Shown in pieces: positions 1 through 7,715 of a DNA stretch of 64,000 nt. The position numbers and the translations under genes were made by a program. The notes under the pieces were generated by a model. That model saw only the letters and a list, made by a program, of their open reading frames with translations, was not told where the DNA came from and did not search any database. The first letter of the stretch is position 1. Each line of letters starts with the position of its first letter. Source of the DNA: Candidatus Uabimicrobium amorphum (GTDB taxonomy: Bacteria > Planctomycetota > Uabimicrobiia > Uabimicrobiales > Uabimicrobiaceae); the NCBI RefSeq assembly GCF_009002475.1, contig NZ_AP019860.1, positions 2,790,001 through 2,854,000 of the forward strand, read 5' to 3'.

Positions 1-1
1 T

Positions 2-262
2 TCTGTTAGCAACAATAAAAAAAATAATGCTGGTTACAATGCATTCAAATACGTATTCGAAAATTTTAGAGGCAAACAGCCCGAGATAGAGATGTGGCTC
101 ACAAGAAAAAGTAATGTTGCCGTTATGCAAGCAATTAACCTCAAAGACAAAAAAAACGCCTTTAAATGGTATTTTTCCAAATACCACAAATCCAAAATTT
201 TTACTCCTGGCGGTATAAAAAGACTCATCCTACTCTGTACACCCAATCTCAAAAGAAATTAA
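2..262 (+). CDS. C-terminal end of a truncated unknown protein
   Basis: The frame is open from the first bases of the window to a TAA at 260-262, giving 86 residues. It is rich in Lys and Asn and contains short aromatic segments (for example YVFENFRGK and KWYFSKYHK). No family is recognised. The gene begins outside the window, so its start and real length are unknown. A 72-codon frame on the opposite strand is hydrophobic, lacks a ribosome binding site that I can see, and looks like a shadow. The call rests only on an open frame with plausible composition. Confidence 0.45.
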   Translation, partial: SVSNNKKNNAGYNAFKYVFENFRGKQPEIEMWLTRKSNVAVMQAINLKDKKNAFKWYFSKYHKSKIFTPGGIKRLILLCTPNLKRN

Positions 263-608
263 AGATAACTCATTGTTATTCAAAACATAACATGACCTAA
301 ATGCGATAAATTATGTTTGGTGTTCTCTGGAACTACAAAACAAAATGGTTTTGCAATTTTGACCGTAAGTGACAATTGTACAACACTTTGCACGACCAAG
401 CTGTACAATTTCAACAGCAAGTTGAAGTAGTTTGATTTTAATAAAACAACCGCTTGCTGCTGGGCACGGTCATCCCTTGCTACGACAAGGGATCCAGGTG
501 TTTACAAATTTATCTTCTGTTCGTAGATGCATAATCGCTGTCACGCATCACACACAAGGGTATACGCTGTTTCATAATAATTTAGTTACAACTGTAGTAC
601 TAGCTTCA
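263..608. other. Intergenic stretch with inverted repeats and half of a dispersed repeat
   Basis: No convincing gene. A 9-bp inverted repeat (AATTGTACA at 374-382, TGTACAATT at 402-410) is followed by a small hairpin, TTCAAC / GTTGAA (410-415 and 421-426). Neither has a clean T-run, so a terminator role is only possible. Positions 469-507 (GTCATCCC...GGATCCAGGTGTTTACAA) match the left half of the repeat at 26241-26319; the right half is absent here. The 71-codon frame across this repeat is not a gene. Confidence 0.6.
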
Positions 609-905
609 TCAATCGCAACTGGTGAGATCATTATCTACTTTCGTTAACGACGCACACTTCTGTTCATTTGCGATAGAAAGAATAAACTTTTTTCGTTCCT
701 CTTCTGTCAGTCTAAGCTTTTCGACTATCTCATCCACTTTTTTTAAAGACAGCACTTTTTTACGTGACATCACTTTAGAAAGAAAACTGGCATCAATATC
801 TAAAAACTTAGCAAAAGCGCGCAATGAGTACTGTGGATTTCTTGCAACTCGGTCTTGGAGTTCATTGCATAGATACTCAACGTAAAAAGGTATTTTTTGT
901 CCCAC
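609..905 (-). CDS. Small HTH protein resembling the TIGR02147 N-terminal domain
   Basis: A 98-residue basic protein. The pattern NPQYSLRAFAKFLDIDASFLSKVMSRK followed by LSLKKVDEIVEKLRLTEEERKKF matches the N-terminal helix-turn-helix half of the TIGR02147 family (known from Fibrobacter, Bdellovibrio and relatives), which is normally about 270 residues, so this is a domain-only form. The frame extends to a GTG at 941, but the GTG at 905 has a strong AGGAG eight bases upstream and is the better start. It is divergent from the SDR gene at 1050, with a palindrome at 982-999 between them. Repression of itself and the SDR is inference. Confidence 0.75.
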   Translation of the reverse strand: MGQKIPFYVEYLCNELQDRVARNPQYSLRAFAKFLDIDASFLSKVMSRKKVLSLKKVDEIVEKLRLTEEERKKFILSIANEQKCASLTKVDNDLTSCD

Positions 906-981
906 GACACAAGCTCCTACACTGTGGAAAAATACGTCCACACTTTTTGATAATCATTTTGCAATCCCCACATCTGCAAAA

Positions 982-999
982 TATGATAAACATATCATA
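982..999. promoter_or_regulatory. Perfect palindrome, candidate operator between divergent genes
   Basis: TATGATA-aaca-TATCATA, a perfect 7-bp inverted repeat with a 4-bp spacer. It lies 51 bp upstream of the SDR start and 77 bp upstream of the HTH gene start. Size and symmetry suit a dimeric HTH regulator. Binding is inferred. Confidence 0.5.
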
Positions 1000-1049
1000 C
1001 AAGTACCACAATGTATTCACAATAAAAACAAATTTTACGGAGGTCTATC

Positions 1050-1769
1050 ATGGAAAAACTCGTAGTAATCACAGGGGCAAGCTCTGGAATTGGTGCTGCC
1101 ACAGCAAAATTGTTTTCAGAAAAAGGTCACCCGCTATTGTTGTTAGCGAGAAGAATTGAGAAATTACGCGAGCTCGATTTACCTGATACCATATGTTCAC
1201 AGGTGGATGTTACTGATCGTAAGGCTTTGCAAGAAGCTATCGACAAAGCCGAAGAAAAATATGGAACCACCGATTGTTTGGTAAACAACGCCGGAGTTAT
1301 GTTGTTGGGATTGGCAAACAGCCAAGACCCGAAGGAATGGCAAAAAATGTTTGATGTCAATGTTCATGGTGTGCTCAATGGTATCCATTGCGTATTGCAA
1401 AAAATGATCAACTGCAATAGTGGTACAGTCATCAACATTAGCTCCATCGCCGGTCGCAAAACATTTCCCAACCATGCTGCGTACTGTGGAACCAAATTCG
1501 CTGTACATGCCATGACCGAAAATATTCGCGAAGAAGTGGCAGAACACAATGTTCGCGTAATCACTATTGCGCCGGGAGCGGTAGAAACTGAACTGCTGGG
1601 ACATACAACATCTACAGAAATCAAAGATGGCTACGAAGACTGGAAAAAATCGATGGGTGGTGCGATCCAAAGTAGCGATATCGCCAATGCAATTTACTAC
1701 GCCTACTCGCAACCGCAAAATGTATGTATCCGCGAAATTGTCCTTGCTGCCACAAAACAACAACCATAA
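1050..1769 (+). CDS. Short-chain dehydrogenase/reductase
   Basis: A classical SDR of 239 residues, the usual family length. It shows the nucleotide-binding TGASSGIG motif at 9-16, NNAG at 79-82, an active-site Ser in the NISS segment near 131-132, and YCGTK, giving the catalytic Tyr145 and Lys149. The PGAVETEL segment is typical of the YdfG-like serine/short-chain alcohol dehydrogenase subgroup. It should catalyse NAD(P)-dependent oxidation or reduction of a small hydroxy compound in the cytoplasm; the substrate cannot be told. The ATG is preceded by GGAGG at good spacing. It is divergent from a small HTH gene that may control it. Confidence 0.92.
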   Translation: MEKLVVITGASSGIGAATAKLFSEKGHPLLLLARRIEKLRELDLPDTICSQVDVTDRKALQEAIDKAEEKYGTTDCLVNNAGVMLLGLANSQDPKEWQKMFDVNVHGVLNGIHCVLQKMINCNSGTVINISSIAGRKTFPNHAAYCGTKFAVHAMTENIREEVAEHNVRVITIAPGAVETELLGHTTSTEIKDGYEDWKKSMGGAIQSSDIANAIYYAYSQPQNVCIREIVLAATKQQP

Positions 1770-1782
1770 CATATCAGATACT

Positions 1783-1850
1783 CGTTCACGCTCGTGTCGA
1801 TCGTTTAGGTACATCGGACATCACAGTCACGATGTTCCTAAGCGTGAACG
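1783..1850 (+). other. Two-part stem-loop between the SDR and the TrmH-like genes
   Basis: An outer perfect 10-bp stem (CGTTCACGCT 1783-1792 with AGCGTGAACG 1841-1850) encloses an inner 11-bp stem with one mismatch (1806-1816 with 1830-1840) and a 13-base loop. There is no following T-run. It could be a terminator variant, an attenuator for the following operon, or a small RNA. Confidence 0.45.
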
Positions 1851-1950
1851 GCGATGTCTTCATCTCGCAAAATCAGCAAATTTTCATTGTGCATCCGTAC
1901 GACATGTGGTTTAATCTTTACAGAGAATTACCGCTGTTAGGATAGCAAAT

Positions 1951-2496
1951 ATGAACCCTCGAAGACAACAACTTGTCGAAGCCTACTACAAAAATAAAAT
2001 AACTGATATAGAGATTTTAGTAGACAATTTCGCCAACCCACATGACATTGCCGCCATTACGCGAAGTGCGGATGGGCTTGGTATCAAAAAAATTTATTTG
2101 TACTACACCTATGCGCCATACCCATGTATGGTGAGCCAAGGTAAAAAGTCTAGTGCAAGTGCCAACAAATGGATTCTCTATGAGAGAGTCGAAGATCTCC
2201 AGCAGTTTTTTTCGCAAAAAAAAGACTGGAATTTTCTTGGCCTTGTACAGCAAAAAACTTCACAGTTTATTTGCGACTACGAATTCACCGAAAAAACGAT
2301 TCTTGTTGTTCCGTCACCTGAGCAAGGTCTGTCTTCGGAGTTGGCTTGCGATCATTTTATTTCACCACCGTTTTTACACGACGCGTCGTATTCGACGTCA
2401 ACTGCTGTTGCGATGTCGCTATATGAAATTTTCACACAACACGGCAAACACCTACAACCTTTAAGTTCTTTAGTTCCTAGGGGGAAACGTGGCTGA
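1951..2496 (+). CDS. TrmH/SpoU-like RNA methyltransferase paralog A, degenerate motifs 2 and 3
   Basis: A 181-residue protein that begins MNPRR and carries a motif 1 like that of tRNA Gm18 2'-O-methyltransferase TrmH: NPHDIAAITRSADGLGI, residues 29-45. The conserved Arg is kept (R38), but the conserved Asn is Asp32. The SAM-binding motif 2, normally like FGxExxGI, is PSPEQGL, and motif 3, normally SLNVS, is SYSTS. The SPOUT fold therefore looks intact but cofactor binding is doubtful in this chain alone. Its last 8 bases overlap the start of paralog B, which keeps exactly the motifs lost here. A heteromeric SPOUT enzyme is the attractive explanation; an RNA-binding non-enzyme is the alternative. 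Confidence 0.82.
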   Translation: MNPRRQQLVEAYYKNKITDIEILVDNFANPHDIAAITRSADGLGIKKIYLYYTYAPYPCMVSQGKKSSASANKWILYERVEDLQQFFSQKKDWNFLGLVQQKTSQFICDYEFTEKTILVVPSPEQGLSSELACDHFISPPFLHDASYSTSTAVAMSLYEIFTQHGKHLQPLSSLVPRGKRG

Positions 2497-2941
2497 TCAT
2501 ATAACTCAAGTTTTTATCGACAATGCATGGGACCCACGTAATCACAAAGCAATTCTCAATCTTTGTCTTGGCTTTGGTGTGGACAAAATATATTTATATC
2601 ACTCCTACAACTATTACGAGCGCGAAACTTACGAAAAGATGGACGATATTGAGGTGGAGGACGTCACCGACTTAGCGCTTTTTCATCAACAAAAGAGTGA
2701 GGATGGTTTTCAATTTATCGCCGCGGACTTTGACGAAAATGCACAAAAAATTTGCGATTTTACCTTTCCGGAAAAAAGTATGGTCGTCTTTGGTGCGGAA
2801 AAACTGGGCATATCTCCTGAAGTCAAGGAACTTTGCGATCATATCATTTATATACCAATGGTAGGTTTGGTACAGAGCTTTAACATCTCCGTTTCTGTCG
2901 GAATTTTTTGCTACGAAATATTTAAACAAAGGAATAAATAA
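2489..2941 (+). CDS. TrmH/SpoU-like RNA methyltransferase paralog B, degenerate motif 1
   Basis: A 150-residue TrmH-type SPOUT protein. The knotted SAM site is well kept: VVFGAEKLGIS near 99-109, then CDHIIYIPMVGLVQSFNIS, which is very close to canonical TrmH motifs 2 and 3. In motif 1 (DPRNHKAILNLCLGFGV, 15-31) the conserved Asn is present (N18) but the catalytic Arg is replaced by Asn24. It overlaps paralog A by 8 bp, and its TAA shares a base with the next ATG, so the three genes are probably translationally coupled. Because TrmH works as a dimer with the active site near the interface, A and B may form a split enzyme. Target RNA unknown. Confidence 0.83.
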   Translation: MADHITQVFIDNAWDPRNHKAILNLCLGFGVDKIYLYHSYNYYERETYEKMDDIEVEDVTDLALFHQQKSEDGFQFIAADFDENAQKICDFTFPEKSMVVFGAEKLGISPEVKELCDHIIYIPMVGLVQSFNISVSVGIFCYEIFKQRNK

Positions 2942-4527
2942 TGGCGAAAAAACCAAAGAGGAAAAGAAATCTAAATAGAATTGTGCAAGAAATATGTGCT
3001 ATTCTCATAGGTATTGGTATTGGTTTATACGGATACGAATCCAAAGCGGCTCTTGTTCCGATGAAATGGCAACTTGAGCGCAAGGTAGCAAAAGATATCC
3101 ATCGCCAACAACAAACACAGCAAGTTTCTGGAGGCTCTGTATTTGACGCTTTCTCACAAATACCTGCGGTAAACAATTTTTGGAAAAAAACCGGTGCTGA
3201 CCGCTATTTGTCCAATATTCAAAAATATAACACCGTAATGCAAAAATGGGGTCTTCGCGGTGATTTACAACAAAAAATGGATTCGTTGATGAAAAACGGG
3301 GTAGAAACCGTGCCTCGTAGGTGGACCACTCCCGAAAATAAGCCATTTTTTATTTTGGGTATTTTGTTAGTTTGCGTAGCACTTCTCACCAAAATTGCCA
3401 TATATTCCGGAATGCTCAATCTAAATCGTCTAGGACAAAAGCGCGGTAAAAAGAAAAAAAAGCGCGCCAACATAAATGCCATTGCCAATGAAATTTCGAC
3501 CTTTGGTTTAAGTGCGATTGGTGGTTTGTATTTAATGCCAGCGCTCGAAAACTTTATGCGCAATGAAAACGCCTCTTTTCCTTATCCGTGGGTAATTGCT
3601 GGTATATTTATCGCACTGGTACTTTTAAAAGTCGCTCTAAACAGTTCCCTTATTGACTTTAATGCGTGGAGACGCGGTGGCAAAATGGTCTCCAACCAAC
3701 GCTTCCAAAAATTTAGTAAGACTTACAACTGGAACACCTTTGCTCATCAAGTCACAACAGCAATCCTTGGCATTTTCCTTGGGTTTTACGCCTACGAATC
3801 GAACCTGGCACTTTTACCGATGAAATGGCAAATGGATCGACAGGTAGGTCAGGAAGTGGCGGGAAATACCACAACGACGCCACAGAAAAAAGAGCCCGGT
3901 TTTTTTGACAATGTGTGGAAAACCGTACGCAAGGTCGCACCAATAGTACGCGATACAGACTTCTGGAAAAAATCAGGAGCAGAGCGCTATGCTCAATACG
4001 CGCAAAAATACGATAGTGCTCTCGAAAGATCCGGTGTAAAAGGTTACTTAAAGACAAAAGTCAAACGCTTAGCAAGCGGTGGGGTCGACTATGTCCCTGA
4101 CCGTTGGACACAAAAAGGAAATCTACCGTTCTTACTTGCGGCCCTGATTATCACAGTGTTGAGTTTTCTCATTAAGTGGTGTTTGTACTTACACATTATT
4201 GACTTTAACGATTGGATCAAACGCCGTAAACTCGTACGCAAGAACAAAAAGAAACCACCGGTCAATTGGAATGCCATTGTTCAAGAAACGGCTTCCATTA
4301 TTTTAGGTGTCATGCTAGGGATCTACACCGAACCATTTCTCGACTACCTCGCGGGAGAACCAAACGTGACGTATCCATACCCCAGTGCGGGACCTATTAT
4401 CGTTATCGTATGTGTGGCAATTAAAGTAGCTTTACATACAAAAATGATCAATTTCAATAAAAAGCGTGTCGCTAAAAAAGCGCCTGTAGTTAAAAAAGCC
4501 CCGGTTAAAAGAAAAAGAAGAAGGTAA
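2941..4527 (+). CDS. Multi-pass membrane protein with internal A-B-A'-B' duplication
   Basis: A 528-residue membrane protein of unknown function. Two long modules (A about 10-165, A' about 262-430) share a first TM segment, GYESKAALVPMKWQ versus AYESNLALLPMKWQ, a soluble part with FWKKTGADRY versus FWKKSGAERY, VPRRW versus VPDRW, and a final TM segment ending in NLNRL or DFNDW. Two short modules (B about 175-245, B' about 443-512) each have two TM segments, a YPYP motif, and end in DFNAW or NFNKK. The termini and linkers are strongly basic, ending KRKRRR, consistent with cytoplasmic RNA or lipid contact. It starts in a TAATG overlap with TrmH-like paralog B. Confidence 0.8.
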   Translation: MAKKPKRKRNLNRIVQEICAILIGIGIGLYGYESKAALVPMKWQLERKVAKDIHRQQQTQQVSGGSVFDAFSQIPAVNNFWKKTGADRYLSNIQKYNTVMQKWGLRGDLQQKMDSLMKNGVETVPRRWTTPENKPFFILGILLVCVALLTKIAIYSGMLNLNRLGQKRGKKKKKRANINAIANEISTFGLSAIGGLYLMPALENFMRNENASFPYPWVIAGIFIALVLLKVALNSSLIDFNAWRRGGKMVSNQRFQKFSKTYNWNTFAHQVTTAILGIFLGFYAYESNLALLPMKWQMDRQVGQEVAGNTTTTPQKKEPGFFDNVWKTVRKVAPIVRDTDFWKKSGAERYAQYAQKYDSALERSGVKGYLKTKVKRLASGGVDYVPDRWTQKGNLPFLLAALIITVLSFLIKWCLYLHIIDFNDWIKRRKLVRKNKKKPPVNWNAIVQETASIILGVMLGIYTEPFLDYLAGEPNVTYPYPSAGPIIVIVCVAIKVALHTKMINFNKKRVAKKAPVVKKAPVKRKRRR

Positions 4528-4529
4528 AA

Positions 4530-5345
4530 ATGCAAATTCTATTTGTGGTCGCCTTGCAATCTGAAGCCACAACACTCATCAAATTTTATAAACTCAAGCT
4601 CTACAGCGAAACGCCTTTTAAAATATACCGCAATGAAGATACTTGGCTGATTGTTTCAGGAATTGGACGTATCAATTGTGCCGCGGCAACAGCTTACTTA
4701 CAATGTACTGCGCAAAATGAACAATACCAATTGTGGATCAATGTGGGAATTGCCGGACACAAAGATTTGGAGCTAGGGCAGGCCATCGTCGCCCACAAAA
4801 TCGTTGACGCCAATACACAAAAAAAGTGGTACCCTCCCATACTCGTAAATCTTCCGGTGCAAACGGCGACTGTCATCACTGTGGATGTTCCCGAAACAAA
4901 TTACCCCACTGCAAGTGCTTACGAAATGGAAGCTTCTAGCTTCTATGAGATTGCGACCAAGTTCGCCACCAGCGAGTTTGTGCATTGTTTCAAAGTCATT
5001 TCCGACAATGAAGAGCAACACATACAGAACATTACACGGCAAAAAGTACAGCAACTCATCGAGCAAAATATGCCCCACATCGATAACATTTGTTCGCAAT
5101 TACAGCAAGTGGCAAAATCACTACCGCCCAAGATTCCCCAAGAGTGGCAAGATATTCTTCAACAGTGGAAATTTACAGCCGCCGGGCAGAAACGTCTGCG
5201 TAATTTACTACAAAAATGGCAAACACTAAATCCAGAGAATAAACTACTAAACGATGAAATGCGTGAACAGTGTTCTCACATGAAACAAGTCCTACAATTT
5301 ATCGAAAAAAAAGTCCAATGTGCCTCTCGCGAGATGAGCTTATAA
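4530..5345 (+). CDS. Nucleoside phosphorylase / MTA-SAH nucleosidase-like protein
   Basis: A 271-residue protein whose first 180 residues have the PNP/UDP phosphorylase pattern: an early Glu in VALQSEAT, SGIGRINCAAA, WINVGIAGH, YEMEASSFYEIA (substrate-ribose Glu) and KVISDNEE (the catalytic Asp of nucleosidases). The C-terminal 80 residues are helical and extra to the family. In MTA/SAH nucleosidases this machinery cleaves adenosyl thioethers and also 5'-deoxyadenosine, the product of radical SAM enzymes. The next gene is a radical SAM protein, so removal of 5'-deoxyadenosine is a reasonable inferred role. It starts 2 bp after the membrane protein, with a GAAGG ribosome binding site. Confidence 0.8.
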   Translation: MQILFVVALQSEATTLIKFYKLKLYSETPFKIYRNEDTWLIVSGIGRINCAAATAYLQCTAQNEQYQLWINVGIAGHKDLELGQAIVAHKIVDANTQKKWYPPILVNLPVQTATVITVDVPETNYPTASAYEMEASSFYEIATKFATSEFVHCFKVISDNEEQHIQNITRQKVQQLIEQNMPHIDNICSQLQQVAKSLPPKIPQEWQDILQQWKFTAAGQKRLRNLLQKWQTLNPENKLLNDEMREQCSHMKQVLQFIEKKVQCASREMSL

Positions 5346-5379
5346 TATCCCGTTAATCCTGTCAAAATTGAGTGAAAGT

Positions 5380-6372
5380 ATGATTGATACAATATACATA
5401 GAAGAAGAGATTAAAGAACACGCACGTACCCAAGAGATTTGCCAAAGATTTCCCAAGGCGCGTATTGTTTTCTGTGAACGTTATGGTGAGGTTTTCAACC
5501 GCAAGGTACAAAACTTTCGTTTACAAAAACAAAAACCTGCTCTTATTTTAGCCAAAAAATTTCAGCATTTTGTACTGGAAGCTCCGGAAGGTTATGGAAT
5601 TGGTGCAAAGAAGAATTTCTACTTCTCTCATATGATGAATTGTATTTATGATTGTCGTTATTGTTTCTTACAGGGAATGTATCGTTCTGCTCACTATCTT
5701 TTGTTTATTAATTTTGAGGACTTCGCCGCATCTATAGAACAAATTCGCAAGGAACACCCCACACAACAGGTACACTTTTTTTCCGGTTACGATTGCGATA
5801 GTCTTGCACTTGATCAGGTAACAAAATTTAGTGAGTACTTTGTTCCGCTGTTTCCTCGTTCGCAAAACGCATGGTTGGAGTTACGCACAAAAAGTGTGAA
5901 TGTGAAACCACTGCTTGCCATGCGCGACCACAATTGTATCGCAGCATTCAGTTTTACTCCACAAGTCATTAGCGAAAAAATAGAAGACAAAGTTCCCAGT
6001 GTCAGTGCACGCCTTTCAGCGATCGAAAAGCTGCAACAATGTGGATGGAACATCGGCTTGCGTTTTGACCCACTCATTTATCATCGAGAATACCGCGAAA
6101 ATTACCAAAAATTATTTGCACAGATTTTTGCTAAGATAGATTTAGATTGTCTACACTCGGTAAGTTTAGGTCAATTTCGACTTCCGAAAACGATGTTTAA
6201 TAACATTCACAAACTCTACCCTGATGAAAAACTTTTTGCAGGACCACTTGTGGAAAAAAGTGGCATGGTCTCTTATGAAGGCGAATTAGGAGAAGAAATG
6301 TTTGACTTTTGCACCACCGAACTTTTGAAGTACATAGACAAAAACGTTTTCTTTCCTTGTGTATACGAGTAG
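5380..6372 (+). CDS. Spore photoproduct lyase-like radical SAM protein
   Basis: About 330 residues with the SPL-type cluster motif CIYDCRYCFLQ (CxxxCxxC, the 4Fe-4S site) followed by the SPL-like YLLFINFEDF. At the place where genuine spore photoproduct lyases have a hydrogen-donating Cys, this protein reads SGYDCDSLALD, with a Cys shifted by two residues; this is like the SPL-related proteins of non-spore-formers. A DNA-lesion or nucleotide radical repair function is plausible but unproven. The frame reaches a TTG at 5368; the ATG at 5380 with GAGTGAAAG upstream is preferred. It is the last gene of the TrmH/nucleosidase run. Confidence 0.82.
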   Translation: MIDTIYIEEEIKEHARTQEICQRFPKARIVFCERYGEVFNRKVQNFRLQKQKPALILAKKFQHFVLEAPEGYGIGAKKNFYFSHMMNCIYDCRYCFLQGMYRSAHYLLFINFEDFAASIEQIRKEHPTQQVHFFSGYDCDSLALDQVTKFSEYFVPLFPRSQNAWLELRTKSVNVKPLLAMRDHNCIAAFSFTPQVISEKIEDKVPSVSARLSAIEKLQQCGWNIGLRFDPLIYHREYRENYQKLFAQIFAKIDLDCLHSVSLGQFRLPKTMFNNIHKLYPDEKLFAGPLVEKSGMVSYEGELGEEMFDFCTTELLKYIDKNVFFPCVYE

Positions 6373-6376
6373 CGAA

Positions 6377-7219
6377 CTAGCCTTTGTAATTTTTCATCCA
6401 TTTTAGCGCAACGTCGAAGGAACTCGCTGGTAAATTGGCGTAGCTTTTTAAACCAAAATGTTTGTTAAATTTCGACCAAACGCTAACAGCATGTTTCTTT
6501 TTTTTCTTGAGCTCAATCTTCAACAGGAGAACTTGTTCTTCGGAGATTTTTTGTTGTTTGTTATTCGGTCGCAAAGAATTTTCCAGTGCTTGTAGTCTCT
6601 GTTCCTGCAACTCAACGCGCTCATCTATTCTTTTTACCATTTCTTTTGTGCGTTCAATTTCGTTTACCGCAGCTGTAACCAAATTTGCCTGGCATATGAG
6701 TTGCTCTGCATTCTTTGCCAATTGCGATGCTTGTTGCGTAAGTTGGTGTGCCATCTGCCCCAGCAGTCTTCGGTGTTGTTGTTCGTTGTTTAGGGTTCTA
6801 TTTTCAGAATTCAACAAATATGAACGTACTTTTTTGGCCACTTCAGAATCGCGTAGTAACATGCCTATTCTTAGAACCGCACGTCTTGAGAACAATGCAA
6901 TAGAACGTGTTTTGGAGTGTAGAGGTTTTATTTTCTTTTCAATATCTGTACCGAACATTTTGCGAAACTTCGGGGCTCGGAGGTCTTTTTTTTGTATGAT
7001 TTTATAGCCATCCATAATCACTTCGTTTTTGTTGCGCAACACCACACTTTTCACAGTGGGCACAGCCACATCATAGAACTTGGCGATGTATTCTGTGGTC
7101 GTCCAACCATTTTCGGTAAAACTCTCTAGTTTACCTACCTCATTCAACACACATGTGTTCTGATCTGTACAAAGTTTTTTGCGAAAAGTTTCGCTTTCAA
7201 GCAATAAATATTCGTTCAT
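6377..7219 (-). CDS. Phage-type antirepressor-like protein with C-terminal ORF6C domain
   Basis: A 280-residue protein. The N-terminal 80 residues suit a small DNA-binding domain. SRRAVLRIGMLLRDSEVAKKVRSYLLN is the conserved segment common in phage antirepressor/Rha-like regulators. A coiled coil follows (about 150-220), and the end (VWSKFNKHFGLKSYANLPASSFDVALKWM) matches the ORF6C DNA-binding domain. No other phage gene is near, so it is a domesticated or orphan regulator. The frame extends to a TTG at 7228, but the ATG at 7219 with AGAGG nine bases upstream is preferred. A 31-bp palindrome sits directly upstream of that site. It is convergent with the radical SAM gene, 4 bp apart. Confidence 0.8.
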   Translation of the reverse strand: MNEYLLLESETFRKKLCTDQNTCVLNEVGKLESFTENGWTTTEYIAKFYDVAVPTVKSVVLRNKNEVIMDGYKIIQKKDLRAPKFRKMFGTDIEKKIKPLHSKTRSIALFSRRAVLRIGMLLRDSEVAKKVRSYLLNSENRTLNNEQQHRRLLGQMAHQLTQQASQLAKNAEQLICQANLVTAAVNEIERTKEMVKRIDERVELQEQRLQALENSLRPNNKQQKISEEQVLLLKIELKKKKKHAVSVWSKFNKHFGLKSYANLPASSFDVALKWMKNYKG

Positions 7220-7234
7220 TTTTCCCAACCTCTA

Positions 7235-7265
7235 TTTTGCAGGATGCATAGTGCATCTTGCAAAA
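7235..7265 (-). promoter_or_regulatory. 31-bp near-perfect palindrome upstream of the ORF6C regulator
   Basis: TTTTGCAGGATGCA (7235-7248), spacer TAG, TGCATCTTGCAAAA (7252-7265); 13 of 14 pairs match. It begins two bases upstream of the ribosome binding site of the regulator gene, so it could be the regulator's own operator or a leader hairpin that hides the site. Confidence 0.55.
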
Positions 7266-7481
7266 GTCCATGATACAAAACAAGATACAAAACATTATTA
7301 TTTTACAATTTATACCTTTCACTCCATTATACGGAAAACTTACGGCAAGTCAAGCGGAATAATATTTTTTTTCCGAAAAACAATCAAACTTAACTTTTTC
7401 GCGGCGATCTCATATAATAATTAATGGGCGTTGTTATCGGTGTTGGTTTATTTATTCGGTATTGGTATTCGTTTCGGTGGC

Positions 7482-7586
7482 ATTTGTTTGGTTTAGCACT
7501 TCCATGTTGGTGCCCTCACCTTCGAATTAGTGGTTGGTATTTGTTTGGTTTAGCACTTCTATGTTGGTGCCCTCACCTTCGAATTA
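7482..7586 (+). repeat. Two 48-bp direct repeats
   Basis: Positions 7482-7529 and 7539-7586 are identical except one base (period 57 bp). Each contains TTGGTGCCCTCACC, which also occurs at the left end of the element at 30495. The 7266-7799 stretch as a whole is non-coding; the 156-codon frame through it is a product of these repeats. Confidence 0.75.
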
Positions 7587-7641
7587 CAGGTTTTCGCTAC
7601 GCTGAAAACCCTAATTCTCATGCCTCTCCCACGGGAGAGGC
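7566..7641 (+). repeat. Double-hairpin repeat, related copy at about 30503-30578
   Basis: After TGGTGCCCTCACC comes a hairpin GGTTTTC / GAAAACC (7589-7595, 7604-7610) and a second hairpin GCCTCTCCC / GGGAGAGGC (7622-7630, 7633-7641). The same order, with small changes, is present inside the element at 30495-30796. It is dispersed non-coding repeat DNA; a structural or transcript-end role is possible. Confidence 0.65.
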
Positions 7642-7715
7642 TTCAGTCATCTATTTTTGTTCTTTTTGTGTTTGGTTTGCGGTCCATTTTTTTTGGACTC
7701 CGGTTTTGGATTTAT

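Noticed and set aside
432..647. 71-codon plus-strand frame
   Set aside because: It reads through the dispersed repeat half-copy at 469-507 and the end of the HTH gene; no ribosome binding site or family pattern.
5368..5379. TTG start for the radical SAM protein
   Set aside because: The ATG at 5380 has a purine-rich site (GAGTGAAAG) at suitable distance, and the four extra residues are not needed.
6377..7219. Prophage
   Set aside because: The ORF6C regulator has no integrase, structural or lysis genes around it.
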